Shown: positions 1-6,254 of the stretch, piece after piece | Layout of the letters: each line of letters starts with the position of its first letter | Position numbering within the stretch: the stretch's first letter is position 1 | From: GCA-2693325 sp036343635 | GTDB lineage: Bacteria; Latescibacterota; UBA2968; UBA8231 | NCBI GenBank assembly: GCA_036343635.1 | Contig: JAYYVF010000050.1 | Coordinates: 1-18,158 of the forward strand | Direction: 5' to 3' | Length of the DNA: 18,158 nt | Notes under the pieces: model-generated | What the model was told of the DNA's origin: nothing | Database searches by the model: none | Seen by the model: only the letters and a program-made list of their open reading frames with translations | Position numbers and translations under genes: made by a program

Positions 1-1
1 A

Positions 2-406
2 CAGAGTCTTATTGAGCGGGTTCCAGACGTTAACATAATATTGATGAATAGATCTGATAGTTGTTTTAATAGTTTACAGGATGTCCAAAGTGTACTTTCG
101 AAAATAGGAGATCCTCGTTTTCAAATAAGGGTGGATACTAATGAACTATTGGTTTGTGGTGAAGATGTTATCGAATATACGTCTGCTATAGGTGATCGAG
201 TTGGAGACGTCTCCATACGATGTGGTAAAGAAATTGAATTTGGAGACGCCGGCTATAAAGAAAAACTTATAAGCAATTTAATTTCTCTACTCCAATCTTT
301 GAAATTTAAGGGTCCTTTGATTGTCGAAGGAGATCCGTTGCCCGTTCAGGAGGGCATCGATCTTCTGCGACGGGTACGCGAGAATATTCAGACGCTGATT
401 AATTAA
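2..406 (+). CDS. Sugar phosphate isomerase/epimerase-like TIM barrel, C-terminal part (5' cut by window edge)
   Basis: The reading frame is open from the first bases of the window, so the start of the gene lies outside it. The visible ~134 residues look like the last half of a xylose-isomerase-like TIM barrel (AP endonuclease 2 superfamily): a strand with LMNR, then RVDTNELL with a GED turn, a VSIR strand, an FGDAGYKEKL segment matching the usual PGxGxxDW region, and a final strand with IVEGD. In active members these strands carry the metal ligands Glu, Asp, His and Glu. Here the first Glu (LENR) reads Met and the His (VHI/VHL) reads Ser, while Asp and the last Glu remain. It may therefore be a non-catalytic or altered member. 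It ends 44 nt before the transglutaminase-like gene on the same strand. The family call is reasonable; the substrate is unknown. Confidence 0.6.
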   Translation, partial: QSLIERVPDVNIILMNRSDSCFNSLQDVQSVLSKIGDPRFQIRVDTNELLVCGEDVIEYTSAIGDRVGDVSIRCGKEIEFGDAGYKEKLISNLISLLQSLKFKGPLIVEGDPLPVQEGIDLLRRVRENIQTLIN

Positions 407-423
407 AAAGAAATTACCCAACT

Positions 424-450
424 CTTCTACCGGTTCGTGGAGGTTTTTTT
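424..450 (+). terminator. Hairpin plus T7 tract directly before the next start codon
   Basis: CTTCTAC (424-430) can pair with GTGGAGG (437-443) across a 6-nt loop, giving a 7-bp stem with two G-U pairs, followed at once by seven T (444-450) and then the ATG at 451. This has the form of a weak intrinsic terminator. The 3' arm is also the Shine-Dalgarno sequence (GTGGAGG, 7 nt before ATG), so folding would hide the ribosome site. It may be a weak terminator, an attenuator or chance. Confidence 0.4.
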
Positions 451-2340
451 ATGAAAGAAATAGTTTTTGGTGACTTTCGTAATTGGATGTGCGATCGATT
501 TATTAATTCACAAAATCGACGTGGAGTACAACTCTCGCCGACGTATTTATTGGGTCATGAGAGTGGTGTTGTGGGTGACATCGGTAATCAGATAGATCCA
601 ATGGTTTGGTCTCGAACTTCATTTGATTTGTTCTCGGATCGAATAAAGAGTGCTGAACTGCTCTTTTACGTGAATGATTACAAGGATACTCGCACAAATC
701 CTATGAAATTAACTGTTAACGGAAAAGCAATTACTCACCGTCAGGATCCAGACCGCATGCTAACGGGTGGGTGGGATCGTAAGCGTATTAATGCAAAATA
801 TTTGAGAAAGGGTACAAATGAATTCGTATTCTCTCATAACGGAATGCTATTCGTAGATCCGCATCCGGGAGGGACCGCTGATACTCAATCGAGTCGTAGC
901 GAACGGAGTTTTGACGCAGGAGTAAATTGGCACACTGGTTCTTTAGGCGATGGTTTTGATATCTGTGGCGAATACCTTGTACGTCTTCGAGTAAAGGGTT
1001 GCCCACCTCAGGGTGTGTTGACTTCTCCGGTCATTGACGTATCCGATCCTGCCGGTTCGGGCGTGATTTCTCCTCTACTGACGATTCGTAGTGTTCAGTT
1101 AAAGGGGGACTTGGAAAAACCAAGTGGTACGAAAGTAACCTTTGAGATTCGTTCGGGATCGACTCCTCAATTTGATCCACGAAGTTGGTCTGTGTGGCAG
1201 CCTGGTATGCGAATAGACTCCCCAGGGCGTTATGTTCAGGTGCGGGTCTTGTTGAAAACAAGGTTTGCGGACAAAACGCCAATTGTTAAACGGCTAAAAT
1301 TAATTGTTAATTTGGAAGAGCAGTCTGAGACCGCACAGACAACAGAGCTTATTGAAATTGAGCAGCCAGAATTTATTCATGGCTCCTATCCTTTTACTTA
1401 TTTAAAACCTCACTTACGCTTAGACCGTCTTCGCAAACAATATTGTTTGGATGACGTAATTGCCTCAGGGAAAACAGAATTAGAACAGTTAGCTTTGCTA
1501 CGTGATTGGGTCCATAGCCAGTGGTTAGGTTGGCAATCTAATAAATACCCCTACTGCCCTCCGTGGGATCCCTTAGAAATACTGGGGACGACAAAAGGCA
1601 ATTGGGGGTTTGGTATGTGTACTCATTACGGAGCGACCTACGCTGGATGCGCAAGCGCTTTGGGTTGGGTCTCACGTGTTCTAATTGTTGACCATCACTG
1701 TCTCGCTGAGGTTTGGTATGAAACCGACCAAAAATGGATTTTACAAGATGCGGGACCTTGTCGCGAGTATGATGCGAATTATGAAATAAATGGTAAACCT
1801 ATTAATGCTCTTGAACTCCATGAGGCGTTACAATCGGGTAATATTGGCAAAGTCATGTCGAATAAGTTGCCACAAAATGTTGTAGAGCCAATGGATCGGT
1901 ATTCAGAGACGTTTTGTCGATTTGGCATACCTCTTCGAAACAACCATTTGACGAATGCGGAACCAGCAGAGCTGGATCACGGATATCGCCAATATCACTA
2001 CGACGGCTATTTGTGGTGGTCTGATGGTGCAAATCCGAAATACTCGGAATATTCTCTTCAAACTAGTCGTCCAGGTGATTTTTATTGGTCTGTAAACCAG
2101 ACGCGGATCTTTACTCAGGTGTCGGATAAACCGGGATGGTTGCAGGTTCAGTTAGAACATAATATGCCTAACTTTTCCTATTTCTCAATTCACATCAAAG
2201 GGGAGAAAGTACAAGAGATCGAGTCCATGGGATTAATGTGGGAACTTGTTCCAGGTCTGAATGAACTTTGCGTCCATGCGGTGAATGATTTTGGTCGTAA
2301 AGGAAGAATCGCCAGGATCGTTGTACATCATAACAGGTAG
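451..2340 (+). CDS. Transglutaminase-like (papain-fold) domain protein with beta-sandwich flanks
   Basis: A 629-aa protein whose middle region (about residues 340-475) is a transglutaminase-like core. Cys390 sits in MCTHY, His416 in HCLAEVW and Asp433 in WILQDAG, matching the Cys-His-Asp triad of the family (the usual motifs are HAWVEV and WxxxD). Such domains act as cysteine proteases, amidases or, less often, crosslinkers. The N-terminal part (about 60-300) looks beta-rich. Its segment near residues 205-290, with GTKVTFEIRSG and SWSVWQPG, resembles the accessory sandwiches of extracellular carbohydrate-active proteins. The C-terminal ~90 residues look like another beta domain. No signal peptide or membrane segment is visible, so it looks cytosolic unless the true start is missed. 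ATG 451 has a good GTGGAGG site. The neighbouring epimerase begins 8 nt downstream. The substrate is unknown. Confidence 0.75.
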   Translation: MKEIVFGDFRNWMCDRFINSQNRRGVQLSPTYLLGHESGVVGDIGNQIDPMVWSRTSFDLFSDRIKSAELLFYVNDYKDTRTNPMKLTVNGKAITHRQDPDRMLTGGWDRKRINAKYLRKGTNEFVFSHNGMLFVDPHPGGTADTQSSRSERSFDAGVNWHTGSLGDGFDICGEYLVRLRVKGCPPQGVLTSPVIDVSDPAGSGVISPLLTIRSVQLKGDLEKPSGTKVTFEIRSGSTPQFDPRSWSVWQPGMRIDSPGRYVQVRVLLKTRFADKTPIVKRLKLIVNLEEQSETAQTTELIEIEQPEFIHGSYPFTYLKPHLRLDRLRKQYCLDDVIASGKTELEQLALLRDWVHSQWLGWQSNKYPYCPPWDPLEILGTTKGNWGFGMCTHYGATYAGCASALGWVSRVLIVDHHCLAEVWYETDQKWILQDAGPCREYDANYEINGKPINALELHEALQSGNIGKVMSNKLPQNVVEPMDRYSETFCRFGIPLRNNHLTNAEPAELDHGYRQYHYDGYLWWSDGANPKYSEYSLQTSRPGDFYWSVNQTRIFTQVSDKPGWLQVQLEHNMPNFSYFSIHIKGEKVQEIESMGLMWELVPGLNELCVHAVNDFGRKGRIARIVVHHNR

Positions 2341-2348
2341 ACGGACAA

Positions 2349-3164
2349 ATGAAAATATCTATTTTCACCGATGAGATTAACTCTGATCCTTTAAGGGCAC
2401 TCGAACTTGTAAACGCATGGGACGTTGGAGCCGTGGAAGTGCGTGGGTTGAAGGGGGGTCGTTTCCCAAGGGTGGAAGAGGCAGAGTTAATAGCTTTAAA
2501 GGATGCGCTTTCTGATACCGGAGTTGTTGTTTCGGGCGTTTCGCCGGGATTGTTTAAGTGCCCAGTAAACGATCCAAAGGTCGAAGTGGAAATGAATACC
2601 TTATTGCCCCGTGCCTGTAAATGGGCGCATATGCTAGGTACGAATAAGGTCTCCATTTTTTCTTTTCTAAAAAGTGAAGAATTATCGTCTGAGCAGGTAG
2701 TTGAGAGCCTTGTGCTGGCTACAAAAATTGCCCGTGAAGAAGGTTGCAAATTACTCCTTGAAAACGAAGCCTCATGCTGGGGCGGAACGGGCCGTGAAAC
2801 AGCAACTTTATTGAGAAAGGTAGGTTCGCCTGAGTTCAAATTATTATGGGATCCGGGTAATTCAGCTCGCTCAGGTTCAAATGACCCATTTCCTGGCGAA
2901 TATGAAGAGGTAAAAGATTTAATAGATCACGTTCACATTAAGAATTTTTACCCAGATCCTCCTCAATGGTCTTTGGTTGCTGAGGGTGTGGTTGACTGGC
3001 ACGGACAATTAAAAGCTCTGTCGGAGGACGGTTATCGGGGATACATAGTCGTCGAAACTCACTTAAGAGATAGGCCGAGTGGAAGGATGAATTTGGAAGG
3101 TATGGATGCGCTTGAGAGCAACAGCTACGACAACATTTGCTATGTCCGCGAGGGGTTACGGTGA
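2349..3164 (+). CDS. Sugar phosphate isomerase/epimerase (xylose isomerase-like TIM barrel)
   Basis: A 271-aa complete TIM barrel of the xylose-isomerase-like/AP endonuclease 2 superfamily, of usual family length. It opens with MKISIFTDEI, a first strand typical of this group. The four expected metal-binding strands are present: LLENE (Glu), LLWDPGN (Asp), HVHIKNF (His) and VVETH (Glu). Members isomerise or epimerise ketoses, inositols or sugar acids with a divalent metal, but the substrate cannot be read from the sequence. The start is ATG 2349, 8 nt after the upstream stop and with only a weak AGG, which fits translation coupled to the transglutaminase-like gene. The flippase gene follows within a few bases, so the three are probably one transcript. 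Confidence 0.8.
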   Translation: MKISIFTDEINSDPLRALELVNAWDVGAVEVRGLKGGRFPRVEEAELIALKDALSDTGVVVSGVSPGLFKCPVNDPKVEVEMNTLLPRACKWAHMLGTNKVSIFSFLKSEELSSEQVVESLVLATKIAREEGCKLLLENEASCWGGTGRETATLLRKVGSPEFKLLWDPGNSARSGSNDPFPGEYEEVKDLIDHVHIKNFYPDPPQWSLVAEGVVDWHGQLKALSEDGYRGYIVVETHLRDRPSGRMNLEGMDALESNSYDNICYVREGLR

Positions 3165-3168
3165 GCGG

Positions 3169-4602
3169 GTGAAAGCAAATTTATTGGCAACGAGAGCCAT
3201 ACGCGGTTTTCTCTGGAATGGAAGTGCATCGTTAATTCAATTGGTCACGTTTACCGTAATTTATGCTGTTTCTGATTTACATGCGCTTGGTCGCTTTGAA
3301 TGGGCACTTTCTCTCGTCTTATTGTTGGCTATTGTTGGAGAACTGGGGTTAGGTGCTGCCTTGGTGCAATTAAGATCTATAGAGGATTTGCATTTTACAA
3401 CAGCTTTCTGGACGAACTGTATTTGGGGCACATGTTTAAGTTTGGTGGCTTATTTCTCTTCTTCGCAATTAGCATTGTGGTTTGGAGGGGAAGATTCCGA
3501 AGTTTTTGAAAATATATTGAAGTTGATGTGTTTAATTATTCCGTTTGCCGCAGTGTCTTCGGTGTTCCGAGCCCGGCTTCAACGCAATCTGGATTTTGCA
3601 AAAGTGGCCCTTTCGGAGGTGGTGTCATCGTCCTGTTTCGCTGGGGTTGTTGCCCTGATGCTGTGGCAGGCTCCAAAATTTGGTGTAATGATTCCAGTGA
3701 TCGCATCTGTTCTTCGCGAGGTAGGGTTGTTGCTGTGTCTCTGGTATTGCTCTCGTTGGTTTCCGCTTCCAAGTTGGCGATGGCAATGTCTTCGAGAATT
3801 GCTTCGTTTTGCTCTTAATTTTACGGGTTCGAGGACGATTGCCTATTGTAATTCGAAGATAGCCCACGCATTTGTATTTTTGCCTTTAGGACCTTCGGCG
3901 ATGGCAATTTATAGCTTTGCTGAACGGTTAACGTTGATGCCACTTACGCGCTTGGCTACGACGCTTAATCGGGTTTCTTTTCCAGCATTTTCACAAATTC
4001 AAGACGATGATGCTTTATTGCGTAGTGGGTATGTACAGGCCGTTCAGAGCCTTATAATCACCATGGGCTCTTTGTTATCCGTCATATTTGTGTTTGCTCC
4101 TGACATTTTGTCTTTGGTCCACATGTCGCAGGCTTATACCGTGTTGCGGATATTGGCACTTGCCACTTTTCTGAAGGTTATTGGGACGATGGTGGGTTCA
4201 ATGTTTATGGCTAAAGGAAGAGCGGATTGGTCCTTTTATTGGTCTGTTTTTAGTCTCGTTACATTGTTACCGGCAATGTATTGGTTGGGTGTTCCGCGTG
4301 GTATAGAAGGAGTGGCAGCCGTAATTGCCCTTTCCTCACTGCTTTTCTTGTTGATTTCGCAACAATTGGCAAATCGTTTGATCGGTTTACGTTTTTGGGA
4401 CTATTTGAAACATATTTCTCGGCCAATACTTTTCGTTAGTTTGTTGTTGTTGTCGTTGGCTTGTGTTAGGCCATATCTCAGTGGATCTGAATGGAGTCTG
4501 CTGGTTAAGGTAGTTGGCGTGACCACAATAACTTGGTTGGTTCTCTTACGTTTGATTGTATGGGATTTGTGTTCTGTTTTCTTAAAGAGGTTAAGAGGGT
4601 AA
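3169..4602 (+). CDS. Polysaccharide/lipopolysaccharide flippase (MOP superfamily, Wzx/TuaB-like)
   Basis: A strongly hydrophobic protein with about 12-14 predicted membrane segments, showing the layout of MOP-superfamily flippases that move lipid-linked oligosaccharides across the inner membrane. Diagnostic stretches are an N-terminal AIRGFLWN helix start, the GELGLGAALVQ segment, FRARLQRNLDF after the fourth to fifth helix, and the central YSFAERLTLMPLTRLA followed by RVSFPAFSQ, as in the WzxC/TuaB group. I chose GTG 3169 (477 aa) because AGGGG lies at 3151-3155 and the upstream gene stops at 3164. In-frame ATGs at 3106 and 3142 would give 498 or 486 aa but overlap the epimerase and lack a ribosome site. 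No glycosyltransferase or polymerase is visible nearby, so its glycan is unknown. Confidence 0.82.
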   Translation: MKANLLATRAIRGFLWNGSASLIQLVTFTVIYAVSDLHALGRFEWALSLVLLLAIVGELGLGAALVQLRSIEDLHFTTAFWTNCIWGTCLSLVAYFSSSQLALWFGGEDSEVFENILKLMCLIIPFAAVSSVFRARLQRNLDFAKVALSEVVSSSCFAGVVALMLWQAPKFGVMIPVIASVLREVGLLLCLWYCSRWFPLPSWRWQCLRELLRFALNFTGSRTIAYCNSKIAHAFVFLPLGPSAMAIYSFAERLTLMPLTRLATTLNRVSFPAFSQIQDDDALLRSGYVQAVQSLIITMGSLLSVIFVFAPDILSLVHMSQAYTVLRILALATFLKVIGTMVGSMFMAKGRADWSFYWSVFSLVTLLPAMYWLGVPRGIEGVAAVIALSSLLFLLISQQLANRLIGLRFWDYLKHISRPILFVSLLLLSLACVRPYLSGSEWSLLVKVVGVTTITWLVLLRLIVWDLCSVFLKRLRG

Positions 4603-4616
4603 GGATCGAGTTGTTT

Positions 4617-4647
4617 CTTTGCAAAGTAGTCTTTCTTGGAGTATGTT
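4617..4647 (+). promoter_or_regulatory. Possible sigma70-type promoter for pdxS, with a 10-bp palindrome
   Basis: TTGCAA (4619-4624) and TATGTT (4642-4647) are separated by 17 nt, each matching four of six bases of the -35 and -10 consensus. A perfect palindrome CTTTGCAAAG (4617-4626) covers the -35 box and could be a protein site. Transcription from here would give a leader of roughly 40 nt before pdxS. This is pattern matching only. Confidence 0.3.
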
Positions 4648-4691
4648 CTTCTGTGTAAATCTGTTATATCGACGACGCAAAGGAGTTGAAA

Positions 4692-5600
4692 ATGAGTGAG
4701 AAAAACGGCCAAGCCGGAAATCAAAAAGGGACGTTACGCCTAAAAACGGGTTTGGCCGAGATGTTAAAGGGAGGGGTTATTATGGATGTGGTCACTGCCG
4801 ATCAAGCGAAGATAGCTGAGGATGCTGGTGCCGTAGCTGTTATGGCATTGGAAAGAGTGCCTGCAGACATTCGACAAGAAGGCGGCGTTGCTCGCATGTC
4901 CAGTATTGAGAAATTACGCGAGATTATGGAATCAGCTTCGATCCCTGTTATGGCAAAATGTCGAATCGGACATTTTGCTGAAGCCCAGATGCTACAGGCC
5001 CTAGGCGTTGATTACGTAGACGAAAGTGAGGTCCTTACACCGGCCGATGAAGCATATCACATAGATAAATTGGCTTTTGACGTTCCGTTTGTTTGCGGTT
5101 GTCGAAACATAGGTGAAGCATTGCGTCGGATAGGTGAAGGTGCGGCCATGATTCGCACTAAGGGCGAAGCTGGATCTGGGAATATCGTAGAAGCGGTGAG
5201 GCACATGCGGACGGTAACGGATGAATTACGCCGCTTAACAACGTTACGACCGGAAGAATTAATGACTGCTGCAAGGGATTTAGGTGCTCCTTATGAGATT
5301 GTCCTCATGATTGCTGAGACGGGTGATTTACCTGTTCCTAATTTTGCTGCTGGTGGCGTCGCAACTCCAGCTGATGCCTCACTTATGATGCAATTAGGTG
5401 CTGAAGCCGTTTTTGTAGGCTCTGGTATATTCAAATCAGGCGATCCTGAAGTTAGAGCGAAAGCTATCGTTGAGGCAACTACTCATTACGAGGATCCCGA
5501 TATACTCATTCGTGTGTCGGAAAATTTGGGAGAGGCCATGGTTGGTATTAACATGGATACACTCGACGAAAAGGAAAAACTACAGACACGCGGCTGGTAG
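4692..5600 (+). CDS. pdxS: Pyridoxal 5'-phosphate synthase lyase subunit PdxS
   Basis: PdxS builds pyridoxal 5'-phosphate from ribose 5-phosphate, glyceraldehyde 3-phosphate and ammonia supplied by PdxT (DXP-independent route, dodecameric TIM-barrel enzyme in the cytosol). The 302-aa sequence is very close to the family throughout: GGVIMDVV with Asp32, AVMALERVPADIR, VMAKCRIGH with the Schiff-base Lys89, DESEVLTPADE, RTKGEAGSGNIVEAVRHMR with the second Lys157, and the C-terminal GGVATPADA and FVGSGIF phosphate-binding loops. ATG 4692 is preferred over an in-frame TTG at 4686, because AGGAG (4681-4685) is 6 nt upstream of the ATG and abuts the TTG. pdxT follows on the same strand after a hairpin and T-tract. 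No feature suggests loss of function. Confidence 0.98.
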   Translation: MSEKNGQAGNQKGTLRLKTGLAEMLKGGVIMDVVTADQAKIAEDAGAVAVMALERVPADIRQEGGVARMSSIEKLREIMESASIPVMAKCRIGHFAEAQMLQALGVDYVDESEVLTPADEAYHIDKLAFDVPFVCGCRNIGEALRRIGEGAAMIRTKGEAGSGNIVEAVRHMRTVTDELRRLTTLRPEELMTAARDLGAPYEIVLMIAETGDLPVPNFAAGGVATPADASLMMQLGAEAVFVGSGIFKSGDPEVRAKAIVEATTHYEDPDILIRVSENLGEAMVGINMDTLDEKEKLQTRGW

Positions 5601-5620
5601 CGTTATCTGTTTAAAAAATC

Positions 5621-5664
5621 GACCTCGTTTCCTCTGACCGTGGAGACGGGGTCTTCTTTTTTTC
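5621..5664 (+). terminator. Intrinsic-terminator-like hairpin between pdxS and pdxT
   Basis: An 11-nt arm at 5621-5631 (GACCTCGTTTC) pairs along its whole length with 5643-5653 (GAGACGGGGTC), using two G-U pairs and an 11-nt loop, followed by a T-rich tract at 5654-5663 with a run of seven T. It sits 20 nt after the pdxS stop. CGGAGG (5664-5669), the probable pdxT ribosome site, follows immediately. A partial terminator here would lower pdxT relative to pdxS transcription, or could be regulated. Confidence 0.65.
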
Positions 5665-5684
5665 GGAGGCTAATTTTTAAGATC

Positions 5685-6254
5685 GTGTTGATCGGTATTT
5701 TGTCATTACAAGGAGATTATCGGGCTCATGCGCGCTCTTTTAGTGAGTTGGGCACACGAACCCGTGAAGTGAAGAAGCCACGAGACTTAGCGAACCTCAA
5801 CGGATTGGTTATACCTGGAGGGGAAAGCACGACTCTGATAAAGCTTATGGATTCATCTGGGTTATGGTCAGCCGTACACAACTTTGCAGTCAAAGGAGGA
5901 GCTTTGTTTGGCACTTGTGCCGGTATGATTCTCTTGGCTGATCAAGTTTGTAATCCGCAGCAGCGGTCGATGAAACTAATTAACATTGTGGTCGAACGTA
6001 ATGGCTATGGACGGCAGATTGACAGTGCGGAGATGGGTGGTAATTTTTCCCCGTCACGAGATAATCCAGAAATGGAAATGATTTTTATTCGGGCACCTCG
6101 GATAGTGAGCAAGGGGCCCGAGGTTGAATCGCTGGCAACTTGCCGCGGAGATGTTGTTTTGGGACGTCAGGGTAATGTGCTTGTTGCGTCGTTTCACCCG
6201 GAATTAACTACGGACTATCGAGTTCATAGTTATTTCGTTCAGATGGCGAGTTAA
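5685..6254 (+). CDS. pdxT: Pyridoxal 5'-phosphate synthase glutaminase subunit PdxT
   Basis: PdxT is the class I glutamine amidotransferase that hydrolyses glutamine and channels ammonia to PdxS. Visible hallmarks are LSLQGDY at the N-terminus, IPGGESTT (oxyanion region), GTCAGMILLA with the nucleophile Cys78, and SFHPELT with His171 and Glu173 completing the triad. The family-like N-terminus (MLIGILSLQGD) starts at GTG 5685, giving 189 aa, near the usual ~195. An upstream in-frame GTG at 5640 would add 15 residues, but it lies inside the terminator-like hairpin. The SD-like CGGAGG (5664-5669) is 15 nt before GTG 5685, which is long, so the exact start is uncertain. The stop overlaps by 4 nt the stop of the convergent NagB/PIG-L fusion gene. 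Confidence 0.95.
   Translation: MLIGILSLQGDYRAHARSFSELGTRTREVKKPRDLANLNGLVIPGGESTTLIKLMDSSGLWSAVHNFAVKGGALFGTCAGMILLADQVCNPQQRSMKLINIVVERNGYGRQIDSAEMGGNFSPSRDNPEMEMIFIRAPRIVSKGPEVESLATCRGDVVLGRQGNVLVASFHPELTTDYRVHSYFVQMAS

Noticed and set aside
2195..2839. A 214-codon open frame on the - strand across the transglutaminase/epimerase junction
   Set aside because: It lies opposite two well-supported genes, has a low-complexity Ser/Thr/Pro-rich composition and no family motif or ribosome site, so it is a shadow frame.
3106..3168. Longer flippase N-terminus starting at ATG 3106 or 3142
   Set aside because: It would overlap the epimerase gene by 59 or 23 nt, lacks a ribosome site, and the added residues do not resemble flippase N-termini.
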